In this document: piece after piece, positions 8,831 through 16,161 of the stretch | Position numbering within the stretch: the first letter of the stretch is position 1 | How the letters are laid out: the number at the start of each line of letters is the position of its first letter | Assembly: GCA_028869385.1 (NCBI GenBank) | Contig: JAGWSR010000074.1 | Location: 89,982-153,981, forward strand | Direction: 5' to 3' | DNA from: a bacterium | Lineage (GTDB): Bacteria; Vulcanimicrobiota; Vulcanimicrobiia; Vulcanimicrobiales; Vulcanimicrobiaceae | DNA: 64,000 nucleotides | Notes under the pieces: model-generated | Told to the model about the DNA's origin: nothing | Databases searched by the model: none | Seen by the model: the letters and a program-made list of their open reading frames with translations, nothing else | Position numbers and translations under genes: made by a program

Positions 8831-9220
8831 TTAGGTTGGGGTGCTCCACCGGTTGGTGATGCGGGCGACCCACGGGACGTCGAAGAGCTCGCCTCGGCTC
8901 GCTCGCTGACTGTAGCGCATCGCGAGCACGACCCATATGACGAAGAGCACAAGATCCAGGGTGGCTGCGAGGGCGTAGATCGAGATGGTCGCGCCGATGT
9001 TCCCGACGAGTATGCTCGCGACGAGCGGCCACACGAAAGCGGCAAGCCCGATCAGCGTGCTCAAGACGCCGAACCAGAGAGCTTGCCGCATGTGAAAGCG
9101 GTACCAGGCGGATGCTTCGTCGCGAGGAACGATGCGATCGTAGATCGCGACGAACCAGATGAGATACGCGAGGGAGACGAGCCGCGATTCCTCGGCGACT
9201 CGCTCGGGCGGCGTAGCTAT
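8831..9220 (-). CDS. Small membrane protein, DUF4870/Tic20-like
   Basis: About 129 aa, with at least three hydrophobic segments. The first canonical ATG is at 9091 (MRQALWFGVLST), but the same frame stays open upstream and reads ESRLVSLAYLIWFVAIYDR, then RDEASAWYRFHMRQAL. That is the expected first helix and R-F/Y-H-x-x-Q-A-L motif of DUF4870-type proteins. The only position that would give a normal-looking N-terminus (ATPPERVAEESR) is an ATA at 9220, overlapping the TAG of the NlpC gene (ATAG). The frame is confident, the start is not. If only ATG is allowed, the gene is 8831-9091. Confidence 0.6.
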   Translation of the reverse strand: MATPPERVAEESRLVSLAYLIWFVAIYDRIVPRDEASAWYRFHMRQALWFGVLSTLIGLAAFVWPLVASILVGNIGATISIYALAATLDLVLFVIWVVLAMRYSQRASRGELFDVPWVARITNRWSTPT

Positions 9221-9837
9221 CGCGTCGCGATCAGCCGCTTGGCGCCGATGTAGCGCGCGGCCCAGTACGAGTCGGTGAGCTTCGAGATCATCACGCCGTG
9301 GCTCGAGCTCGCGTGTGCGAAGCGTCCGTTGCCAAGGTAGATGCCGACGTGCGACGGACCCGGCTCGTACGTCTGGAAGAACACGAGATCGCCCGGCCGC
9401 ATGCCGCCGACGATCTTTTTGCCGGCGTAGTACTGCGCGTCCGCGGTACGCGGCACGCTAATACCGAGCATCGCGAAAACGTGCTGCACGTAGCCGGAGC
9501 AATCGAAACCGCTCGTCGACGTGCCGCCGAAGACGTAGGGAACGCCGAGAAACTTGAGCGCGCTCTTGGTGAGCTCTTGAGCGATCTTCGAGGTGCGCGC
9601 GAGGACGCCGCCGGCGAACGAGCGCATCTCGCCGTTCTTCGCGCCATGATTCGAGGCGACGATCAGATGCGCCGTCCATTCGGCAACATCGGGGCTCTGG
9701 GCAGCAGAATCGGCCAACGAGTGTGATGCACTTGCGGCGGCGACGGTGCTATGAGCGGCGGACGGCTTGGCATCCGCGACGGAGAACGATCCAACGAGCA
9801 GCAGGGCGAAGGCCCCGGCAGCTAACGCTTGACGCAA
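9217..9837 (-). CDS. Secreted NlpC/P60 peptidoglycan endopeptidase
   Basis: 206 aa. I place the start at the TTG at 9837, because GAGGAG (9844-9849) sits 6 nt upstream. A GTG at 9855 would put that ribosome site inside the gene. A signal peptide (about 1-23, cleaved after VADA) leads to a low-complexity linker and a C-terminal NlpC/P60 domain with Cys113 in FDCSGYV, His163 in PSHVGIYLG and His175 in FAHASSSHG. It should cleave the stem peptide of peptidoglycan outside the membrane. The leader is a c-di-AMP riboswitch, so expression is expected to follow second-messenger level. The small membrane protein follows in overlap. Confidence 0.92.
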   Translation of the reverse strand: MRQALAAGAFALLLVGSFSVADAKPSAAHSTVAAASASHSLADSAAQSPDVAEWTAHLIVASNHGAKNGEMRSFAGGVLARTSKIAQELTKSALKFLGVPYVFGGTSTSGFDCSGYVQHVFAMLGISVPRTADAQYYAGKKIVGGMRPGDLVFFQTYEPGPSHVGIYLGNGRFAHASSSHGVMISKLTDSYWAARYIGAKRLIATR

Positions 9838-9852
9838 GAAAAACTCCTCTTT

Positions 9853-9980
9853 CACAACACTTGCGAGGTTAGTTGACGGGTTCGGACGGGAAAGATCGCC
9901 CTAGGACCGACCGGCCCATTCACCCCTATTCCTGGGAGTCCCCCGCTCCGGCGGCCAAGCCGGATTCAGTGATCTTGTGC
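9853..9980 (-). promoter_or_regulatory. c-di-AMP riboswitch (ydaO/yuaA class) leader
   Basis: Read 5' to 3' on the minus strand, the leader has the class's conserved blocks: a GGGGGA-type segment, then AGGGGTGAAT near 9925, then a GTCCTAGGG block, and finally CGTCCGAACCCGTCA followed by ACTAACCTCG (about 9861-9892). A short closing helix may form between 9975-9979 and 9853-9857. The ribosome site of the NlpC/P60 gene lies a few bases beyond the aptamer. The family is known to sit upstream of cell-wall hydrolases and potassium/osmolyte transporters and normally turns genes off when c-di-AMP binds. Exact ends are approximate. Confidence 0.88.
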
Positions 9981-10071
9981 AGGCGTAGGTGCCACGGGGT
10001 CGGAGCCCCGCGACTGGGTACAAAGGTTTAGCCCGCTGCGGTTGGTCTCCTTCCTCGGCTTATCGGATTCG

Positions 10072-11421
10072 TTACAAACGGGCAGCGGTCTGCTCGATCT
10101 CCTTGGCAAGGCTAGCGGCTATCGCCTCGATCTGCCCCCGGTCGTCGCCCTCGGTCATGACTCGGATGAGCGGCTCGGTTCCGGAGGGGCGAATCAGCAC
10201 GCGCCCGCTGCCGCGTAGCGCTTCTTCCGCTCGCGCGATGGCCGCACGTACGCCCTCGTCGTCGAGCACGTGCTTGTGCGGCGTGCGCACGTTCAGCAGA
10301 ATCTGCGGCGCGACGACCACTTCGCGCACGAGATCGTGCAGACGCACGCCGCTCGCGCGAACGATGCCGAAGAGCGTCACCGCCGTCATCGGACCGTCGC
10401 CGGTCGTGTTGCGGCGAAGATCGATGATGTGCCCCGACTGCTCGCCGCCGAGCGTGAAGCCGCCGGCGCGCATGCGTTCGAGCACGTAGCGGTCGCCGAC
10501 GGCCGCGCGAATCAGCGCGATCCCGTGACGCTCCAGCGCGCGCTCGAAGCCGATGTTGCTCATCACCGTGCCGACGATCGTCGCGCCCGCGAGTTCGCCG
10601 CGCTCGTGCAGCGCGCGACCGATGGCGAACATCACGTGATCGCCGGAGACCACCGCTCCGGTTTCGTCGACGAAGAGCGCGCGATCCGCGTCGCCGTCGA
10701 ACGCGACGCCGACCACGTGTTCTTCTCCCGCCGCGATCAATTCGCGGACCTTCGCCTGCAGCGGTTCGAGATGCGTGGCGCCGCAGTTGACGTTGATCCG
10801 TGCGCCGTCGCTCTCGCAATTGATCTCGGTGACGTCCGCCCCGAGTTTGCGCAGCGCGTACGGCGCGATCGCATAGGCTGCGCCGCACGCGCCGTCGACG
10901 ACGACGTGCAGCCCGCGAAGATCGACGCCGGTTCCGTAGAGCTCTTCGTAATAGTGCTTGCCGAGATTCTGCGCGACGCGGGCCACGCCAATCTCCGTTC
11001 CGACGGGACGCGGCAAGCTCTCGCTGCCGACGAGCGATTCGATCTCGCGCTCGATCTCGTCGGAGAGTTTGAATCCGTCGGGGCCGAAGAATTTAATGCC
11101 GTTATCGGCGATCGGATTGTGCGAAGCGCTGATCATGACGCCCGCGGCCGCACCCTCGGCGACCGTCACGCGCGCGACCGCCGGGGTCGGCACCACGCCG
11201 ATCGCGACCACGTCGCGGCCGACCGAGGTGATACCGGCCACCATCGCGGCTTCGAGCATCGTTCCCGATAGGCGCGTATCGCGTCCCACGATCACGGGCA
11301 AGTGTCGATCGCTCGAATGCGCGAGCACGGTCGCGCCCGCGCGGCCGACGGCAAAGGCGAGTTCCGGCGTTAAGTCGGCGTTGGCCACGCCGCGGACGCC
11401 GTCGGTTCCAAAAAGTCCCAC
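10072..11421 (-). CDS. glmM: Phosphoglucosamine mutase
   Basis: 449 aa, full length. It converts glucosamine-6-phosphate to glucosamine-1-phosphate for UDP-GlcNAc and peptidoglycan synthesis. The phosphoserine loop is ISASHNP with Ser100, the metal loop is FDGDADR, and the phosphate-binding C-terminal loop is RPSGTEP. Start is GTG at 11421 (VGLFGTDGVRG). It is the last gene of cdaA-cdaR-glmM, a conserved order in bacteria that use CdaA. In Firmicutes GlmM can bind and inhibit CdaA. Confidence 0.97.
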   Translation of the reverse strand: MGLFGTDGVRGVANADLTPELAFAVGRAGATVLAHSSDRHLPVIVGRDTRLSGTMLEAAMVAGITSVGRDVVAIGVVPTPAVARVTVAEGAAAGVMISASHNPIADNGIKFFGPDGFKLSDEIEREIESLVGSESLPRPVGTEIGVARVAQNLGKHYYEELYGTGVDLRGLHVVVDGACGAAYAIAPYALRKLGADVTEINCESDGARINVNCGATHLEPLQAKVRELIAAGEEHVVGVAFDGDADRALFVDETGAVVSGDHVMFAIGRALHERGELAGATIVGTVMSNIGFERALERHGIALIRAAVGDRYVLERMRAGGFTLGGEQSGHIIDLRRNTTGDGPMTAVTLFGIVRASGVRLHDLVREVVVAPQILLNVRTPHKHVLDDEGVRAAIARAEEALRGSGRVLIRPSGTEPLIRVMTEGDDRGQIEAIAASLAKEIEQTAARL

Positions 11422-11427
11422 GCGACG

Positions 11428-12093
11428 TTACTTCGCTCCCGTTCCCTGGACGAACTGCGCTTGCACGCGCACGAGATCCGGTGCGACCTCGAGGCCGACG
11501 ATCTCCTGGCCGAGCGAGTCCACGGGCACCGGGCGCACCATCGAATCGTACGCGGTCGGAGCGGTCGGAATCGGCACGTCCACGCGCACCGCCGCGACCT
11601 GCGAGAGGAGACTCGTCGGCCCGTGCACCGTGACGCCGGTCGGATTGAGCGTCGCGCTCGCCACGACGATCTGCTTCTGCTGCTGCCCCGCATAGTGCAG
11701 CGCGAGTGGAAACGCGCGCGCGTCGATGTGCTCGATGGTGAGGCTCACCGATGCCGGACTCAAGCTCTGCACCGCGATCTCCGGCGCGACGAGTTGCACC
11801 GGCACGTTGTACACGCCCGCCGTCTTGTTCGAGAGGTCGAGCACGGCCTTGAGCTCGTCGGGTTTGATCGGCGGCTGATTGCGCTTGCTCGCGATCGTCA
11901 CGACCGCCTCTTTGTCGGTGAAGTGCGCGACGTAGCCGACCGGCAAATTTGCGGCGACGATCGGCACCGAGAGTTGCTGATCGAAGCGAGCGGCGATGAC
12001 GGGATTGGAGGCGAAGCGAAAGTACGCCCATCCCGTGATCGCGAGCACGAGCGAGAGAACCTTAAGTCCGAAGTTCTTTCGGATGATCTGCAC
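11428..12093 (-). CDS. cdaR: CdaA regulator, YbbR-domain protein
   Basis: 221 aa from a GTG at 12093, overlapping the end of cdaA by 32 bp. A single N-terminal membrane helix (about residues 9-25) is followed by roughly two YbbR repeats outside the membrane. Two repeats are fewer than the four in some homologues. CdaR-type proteins contact CdaA through the membrane and tune its cyclase activity. Its place between cdaA and glmM strongly supports the call. Confidence 0.9.
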   Translation of the reverse strand: MQIIRKNFGLKVLSLVLAITGWAYFRFASNPVIAARFDQQLSVPIVAANLPVGYVAHFTDKEAVVTIASKRNQPPIKPDELKAVLDLSNKTAGVYNVPVQLVAPEIAVQSLSPASVSLTIEHIDARAFPLALHYAGQQQKQIVVASATLNPTGVTVHGPTSLLSQVAAVRVDVPIPTAPTAYDSMVRPVPVDSLGQEIVGLEVAPDLVRVQAQFVQGTGAK

Positions 12094-12958
12094 GGACTTG
12101 TCCTTTATCGCGGCGCGGGGCGAGGCGCGCGCGCAGCTGCGTGACGACGTCGTTGCCGGCGAAGCGGCGGCGTTCGCGCGGCGGGCGCGTCACCGCGAGC
12201 AGCATCTTCACCAAACGCGCCTCTTCCTCGACCGGGCGCGTGAGCTTGCCTTCGCGCGCGATCGAGATCGCGCCGCTCTCTTCGGAGACCACGATGACGA
12301 CGGCGTCGGTCTGTTCGGTGAGGCCGAGGGCCGCGCGGTGCCGCGTTCCGACGCGTCGCTCCGCGAGCGACTGCTCGGCGAGCGGCAAAAAGCAGCCGGC
12401 GGCCTCGACGATGTTCTCGCGCACGATCACCGCGCCGTCGTGGAGCGGCGAGCGCGGCATGAAGAGCGCGAGCAGTAACTCCGCCGAGAGCTGCGCCTCG
12501 AGCACGGTTCCGCTCTCGACGAATTCTTTGAGTCCGCTCTGCTGTTCGAGCACGATCAAGCCGCCGAGTCGATTGCGCGAGAGCAGAAATGCGGCTCGCG
12601 CGAGCGTGAGCACCGCTTGGTCCTCCGGGCGCGTCCACTCGCCGCTCTCCTCGCCGATATGCAGCAAGCCGCCGCGACCGATCTGTTCGAGCGCGCGGCG
12701 CAACTCCGGTTGGAATACGATCGGCAACGAGACCGCGGCGCCGACGACGAGCCACTGCAGGATCGTGCCGAGCAGATAGAGCCGCAGCAAGTTCGCAAGG
12801 CCGAGCAATCCCACGAGTACGAGGACGCCGGTGAGGATCTGCACCGCACGCGTGCCGCGAATGAGCAGCAGGACGTAGTAGATGAGCACGCTCGTCCCGA
12901 GGATGTCCACGAGATCGGTGTAGCCGAGGAAGTTGGCGAGCGTGCTAAAGAGCGACAT
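12062..12958 (-). CDS. cdaA: Diadenylate cyclase CdaA
   Basis: 298 aa. Three N-terminal membrane helices (about residues 18-35, 38-58 and 62-80) lead to a DAC domain with the DGA motif at 174-176 (LHDGAVIV) and RHR at 206-208 (GTRHRAALG). Both are needed to condense two ATP into c-di-AMP. The start ATG is at 12958, inside the end of the preceding unknown gene. This is a membrane-bound cyclase, and the matching riboswitch lies 2 kb downstream on the same strand. Confidence 0.97.
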   Translation of the reverse strand: MSLFSTLANFLGYTDLVDILGTSVLIYYVLLLIRGTRAVQILTGVLVLVGLLGLANLLRLYLLGTILQWLVVGAAVSLPIVFQPELRRALEQIGRGGLLHIGEESGEWTRPEDQAVLTLARAAFLLSRNRLGGLIVLEQQSGLKEFVESGTVLEAQLSAELLLALFMPRSPLHDGAVIVRENIVEAAGCFLPLAEQSLAERRVGTRHRAALGLTEQTDAVVIVVSEESGAISIAREGKLTRPVEEEARLVKMLLAVTRPPRERRRFAGNDVVTQLRARLAPRRDKGQVRADHPKELRT

Positions 12959-13490
12959 GCGCCCTCACGAGCAGATCCTCGAGCACGCGTTCCGGCCCGA
13001 TCTCGGGTGCGCGCAGGCCCGCAGCGGCGATGCGCGTCCAGGCGCGAAGCGGCAGCGGAGCGAGCAACTCGGTGCGCCGTCCGGCGCGGACGCGCGCGAG
13101 TTCTACGTCTATCAGCCCGAGCACGATCTCGTGTGTCGTGCGCTCGAAATCCCACTCCACGAGCACGCCGTCGCGAAGCGGCTCGCAGGCCGTCACGCCG
13201 GCGGGGCGACCCGGCCCGCCGAGGGCATGGAGCAGCCCCGGCAAGGCTTCGGGCGAGCTAGGGAAAACTGCAAGGGCGATGACCGGACTCTCGATCACCG
13301 TCGCCGCGCCGCGCGAGCGCAACGTCGCCGCAAGCGGCGCATCCGCGCCCTCGATGAGCGCATACGTCGGTGCGTCGTCCGCGTTCCGCGCGACGGTGAG
13401 ATGCGCGCCGCGCGCGCGCACGAGCGACTCGACGGCGCCGATCTCGGCATCGTCGGGTATGGCCTGGTAGCGCAGGGTGAGGTCGAGCAC
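12945..13490 (-). CDS. Hypothetical protein upstream of cdaA
   Basis: 181 aa from a GTG at 13490. I recognise no family. It is soluble and alpha/beta, starting LDLTLRYQAIPDDAEIGAVESLV. It overlaps the cdaA start by 14 bp, so it is probably the first gene of the cdaA operon. No catalytic motif is obvious. It diverges from rsgA with 45 bp between starts. Confidence 0.55.
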   Translation of the reverse strand: MLDLTLRYQAIPDDAEIGAVESLVRARGAHLTVARNADDAPTYALIEGADAPLAATLRSRGAATVIESPVIALAVFPSSPEALPGLLHALGGPGRPAGVTACEPLRDGVLVEWDFERTTHEIVLGLIDVELARVRAGRRTELLAPLPLRAWTRIAAAGLRAPEIGPERVLEDLLVRAHVAL

Positions 13491-13535
13491 GTTTCTCCCG
13501 GTGACGTTAGGCGCGGCGCGTCCGCAATCATTCGC

Positions 13536-14417
13536 ATGAACGAATTAGAGCGCGCTCTCGTCGTCTCGACCGGCAAGAACGCGGCCTGGGTCTCGCTCGA
13601 CGGCGAGGCCGCGCCGCGCGTCGCACAGCTGCGCCGGCAAACCGGCAAGCGCTCCATGCCCGTTCCCGGCGACGTGGCCTACGTGCGCATTCTCGAAGAC
13701 GACAAGACGGTCATCGAGCGACTCGAACCCCGCGTGACGGTGCTGGAGCGCCGCACCGCCGAGGGTCGCTCGAAGACGATGGCCGCAAACGTGGATCTCT
13801 TGGTGACCGTTACCGCGCTCGCCGATCCGCCGCCGCGCCTCATTACCCTCGACCAGTTGCTCGCCTTCGCCGAGTTCGAATCGCTCGAAGCACTCGTCGT
13901 CTTCACGAAGCCCGATCTCGCCGAGGCGCCGACGCGCGAAGCGCTCGTTGCGCTCTACGAAGCGCTGGGGTACCGCACGATCGTCGTCAACCCGCGCGCG
14001 GAAGAGAACGTGGAGGCGTTGCGCACCGCGATCACCGGGCGTCACGCACTGCTCTGCGGCGTCTCCGGCGTCGGGAAGAGTTCGATCTTTCGCGCCCTGG
14101 GTGGGGACGCAAGCGTCGGCGACGTCTCGCGCTTCGGCCTCGGTCGCCAAACCACCACGACGGCGCGGCTCTATCGCCTCGGGGAGGGCTTCCTTATAGA
14201 TAGCCCCGGCGTCAACGAATTCGGCCTGGGGGCACTCAAAGCGAGCGAGCTACTGCACGGATTTCGCGAGTTTGTCGAACCGGCGCGGAGGTGCCGCTTC
14301 ACCGATTGCACGCACCTCAGGGAGCCGGACTGCGGGGTGAAGGCGGCCGTCGCCGAAGGCCGAATCGCCGAGAGCCGCTACCAAAGCTTTCGCAGGATTC
14401 TCCTGGAACCGACCTAA
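13536..14417 (+). CDS. rsgA: Ribosome small-subunit-dependent GTPase A
   Basis: 293 aa from the ATG at 13536. It has the circularly permuted GTPase order: an N-terminal OB fold, then G4 TKPD (124-127), G1 GVSGVGKSS (175-183) and G3 DSPG (222-225). The C-terminal zinc site has C253, C258, H260 and C266. RsgA helps late maturation of the 30S subunit. It stands next to rpsT, a 30S protein gene, in the same direction but with a separate promoter between them. Confidence 0.96.
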   Translation: MNELERALVVSTGKNAAWVSLDGEAAPRVAQLRRQTGKRSMPVPGDVAYVRILEDDKTVIERLEPRVTVLERRTAEGRSKTMAANVDLLVTVTALADPPPRLITLDQLLAFAEFESLEALVVFTKPDLAEAPTREALVALYEALGYRTIVVNPRAEENVEALRTAITGRHALLCGVSGVGKSSIFRALGGDASVGDVSRFGLGRQTTTTARLYRLGEGFLIDSPGVNEFGLGALKASELLHGFREFVEPARRCRFTDCTHLREPDCGVKAAVAEGRIAESRYQSFRRILLEPT

Positions 14418-14446
14418 CCCGGCCGCCTACAGGCCGCCTTGGCGGC

Positions 14447-14476
14447 TTGCGCCCGAGGGAAGGCCTCTGCTATACT
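14447..14476 (+). promoter_or_regulatory. Sigma-70-like promoter of rpsT
   Basis: TTGCGC at 14447-14452, an 18-bp spacer and TATACT at 14471-14476, about 30 bp before the rpsT start. The match to the housekeeping consensus is good. Confidence 0.65.
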
Positions 14477-14507
14477 ACGGCGCGTTGCCATCCTAAGGAG
14501 TTTTTCT

Positions 14508-14816
14508 TTGCCGAACATCAAGGCCGCCGAAAAGTGGGCCCGTCAGTCCGAGAAGCGCACGGTCCGCAACAAAGATGCGAAGACCCGCTTGAAGACCATC
14601 TATAAGAAGGCCGTTTCGACGCAGGACGCCGAGCTCACCAAGAGCGTTGAGTCCGAGTTCGACAAAGCCGCGCAGAAGGGCATCATCCATCCGAATAAGG
14701 CAGCGCGCAAGAAGTCGCGCCTGGCCAAGGCAATCGTGCGCGCCGCCGCGGCCCCCGCGCCGAAGGCCGTCGCGAAGAAGAAAGCTTCTTCGAAGAAAGC
14801 CTCCGCGAAGAAGTAG
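14508..14816 (+). CDS. rpsT: 30S ribosomal protein S20 with Ala/Lys-rich tail
   Basis: 102 aa. Start is TTG at 14508, chosen because AAGGAG at 14495-14500 is 7 nt upstream and the protein then begins with the family's PNIKAAEKWARQSEK. S20 binds 16S rRNA early in 30S assembly. Family length is about 85-90 residues. Here a C-terminal extension (from about residue 80) of Ala, Pro, Lys and Ser repeats is added, similar in style to the tail on the HU protein in this window. Confidence 0.96.
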   Translation: MPNIKAAEKWARQSEKRTVRNKDAKTRLKTIYKKAVSTQDAELTKSVESEFDKAAQKGIIHPNKAARKKSRLAKAIVRAAAAPAPKAVAKKKASSKKASAKK

Positions 14817-14842
14817 CGCGTCGCGCTCGGACGGCATATTGG

Positions 14843-14876
14843 AACCCGCCTCGGCAACGAGGCGGGTTCTTCTTTT
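14843..14876 (+). terminator. Intrinsic terminator after rpsT
   Basis: Perfect 11-bp stem (14843-14853 with 14858-14868), a GCAA tetraloop and a T-rich tail CTTCTTTT at 14869-14876. It separates rpsT from the exporter gene downstream. Confidence 0.9.
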
Positions 14877-14894
14877 GGGCGTATAAGGCGAAGC

Positions 14895-16160
14895 GTGAGC
14901 GAGAGTACGAGCGACGCCATCTCCGCCATCGCCGACGATCCCAAAGCGGTCTTCGTCGCGACGATGGCGCGCGAACTGCACCTCGCGGGACTCGCGACGG
15001 ACGCACTCGAGCTCACCCTGACCGATATCGCGACCGCGATCGGCCTCACCATGCAGATATTGGCGCTTCCGACGAGCATCACGATCGCGATCGGGCCGCG
15101 CTGGAATCAAAAGCTCGTGCTGATGCGCCTCGATCCGGGCCGCGTCAACCTGCGCAAGATTTCGCTGCTCAATATGATCTACGATCAGTTGCGCGCGGGC
15201 GAGATCGACTTTCGCGAAGCGAGCGTACTCGTTGCGAACATCGACCGGCGGTGGCCGGGTATTCATCCGCTCTGGCAGATTCCGGCGCTCGCCATCGTCG
15301 CGATCGCGGTCGGCATACTCCTCGGCGCGGGCGTACGCGAACTCTTAGTCTCCGGGTGCATCGGCCTCTCGACCGGTATACTCTCGGCGATCGCGACGAA
15401 GAACAACACCGTCGCGCGCCTCTTCGAGGTGATTGCGGCGTTCGTCGGCACGCTCATCGTCGCGCTGTTCACGAAATTCGTCGGCCCGACCAACATCTAC
15501 ATCTCGATCGTCGCCGGTGTCGTCGTCCTCTTGCCCGGCTACTCGCTCACGCTCGCGTTGCACGAGCTCGCCAACGGCGACCTCGTGGCGGGCGTCGCTC
15601 GTTTGGGTAAGGTGCTCTCGGTGCTGCTCGCCCTCAGCTGCGGTGCGCTGCTCGGTTTCGCAATCCTCGGACCCGCGCTCTTGCAGAGCGGCGACGTGCA
15701 CACGCATCCGGTACCGGGACGCCTCTGGATGCTCGCGTCGATCTTGATGGCGATCGGCTTCTGCGTGGATCTCGACGCGCGCTTGCGCGACTTCGTGTGG
15801 GTCTTCGCATCGTGTTTCGTCGCGCTGCTCGTCTCACACGTGCTCGGCGGAACGTCGGTGCACGAAGTCTCCGCCTTCGCCTCGGCATTCATCTGCGGCA
15901 TCGTCGCGAACCTGGGTGCTCGCTATCTGCGTATCCCGCAGGCGGTGATGCTCGTGCCGGCCCTCCTCGTACTCGTTCCTGGGAGCTTGAGTTACGAGAG
16001 CGTGCTCTTCGCCTTCCAGCAGAACATTTCGAGCGCGGTCACCTTCGGGATCAATGCAGCCTTCGCCGCCGTGCAGTTGGTCGCGGGCCTGTTGCTCTCG
16101 CAGTTGCTCTTCCCAACGCGCGCCCTGCAAGTAACGGTGGGCACGGGGCGCTTCCGCTAG
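14895..16160 (+). CDS. Threonine/serine exporter family protein (ThrE-like)
   Basis: 421 aa from a GTG at 14895. The N-terminal cytosolic part matches the ThrE/DUF1212 domain, including a strand-rich segment ending in PTSITIAIG and VNLRKISLLNMIYDQL. About ten hydrophobic helices follow, the second half resembling ThrE_2 (GLSTGILSAIATKNN, IAGVVVLLPGYSLTLAL). Family members export threonine or serine. In this window it lies 5 kb from a serine deaminase, but on the opposite strand, so a functional link is only a thought. Confidence 0.85.
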   Translation: MSESTSDAISAIADDPKAVFVATMARELHLAGLATDALELTLTDIATAIGLTMQILALPTSITIAIGPRWNQKLVLMRLDPGRVNLRKISLLNMIYDQLRAGEIDFREASVLVANIDRRWPGIHPLWQIPALAIVAIAVGILLGAGVRELLVSGCIGLSTGILSAIATKNNTVARLFEVIAAFVGTLIVALFTKFVGPTNIYISIVAGVVVLLPGYSLTLALHELANGDLVAGVARLGKVLSVLLALSCGALLGFAILGPALLQSGDVHTHPVPGRLWMLASILMAIGFCVDLDARLRDFVWVFASCFVALLVSHVLGGTSVHEVSAFASAFICGIVANLGARYLRIPQAVMLVPALLVLVPGSLSYESVLFAFQQNISSAVTFGINAAFAAVQLVAGLLLSQLLFPTRALQVTVGTGRFR

Positions 16161-16161
16161 G

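Noticed and set aside
10010..10071. Small RNA or ribozyme between glmM and the riboswitch
   Set aside because: A CGGGG/CCCCG hairpin is there, but nothing matches a known RNA class. More likely the end of glmM or the 5' part of the leader.
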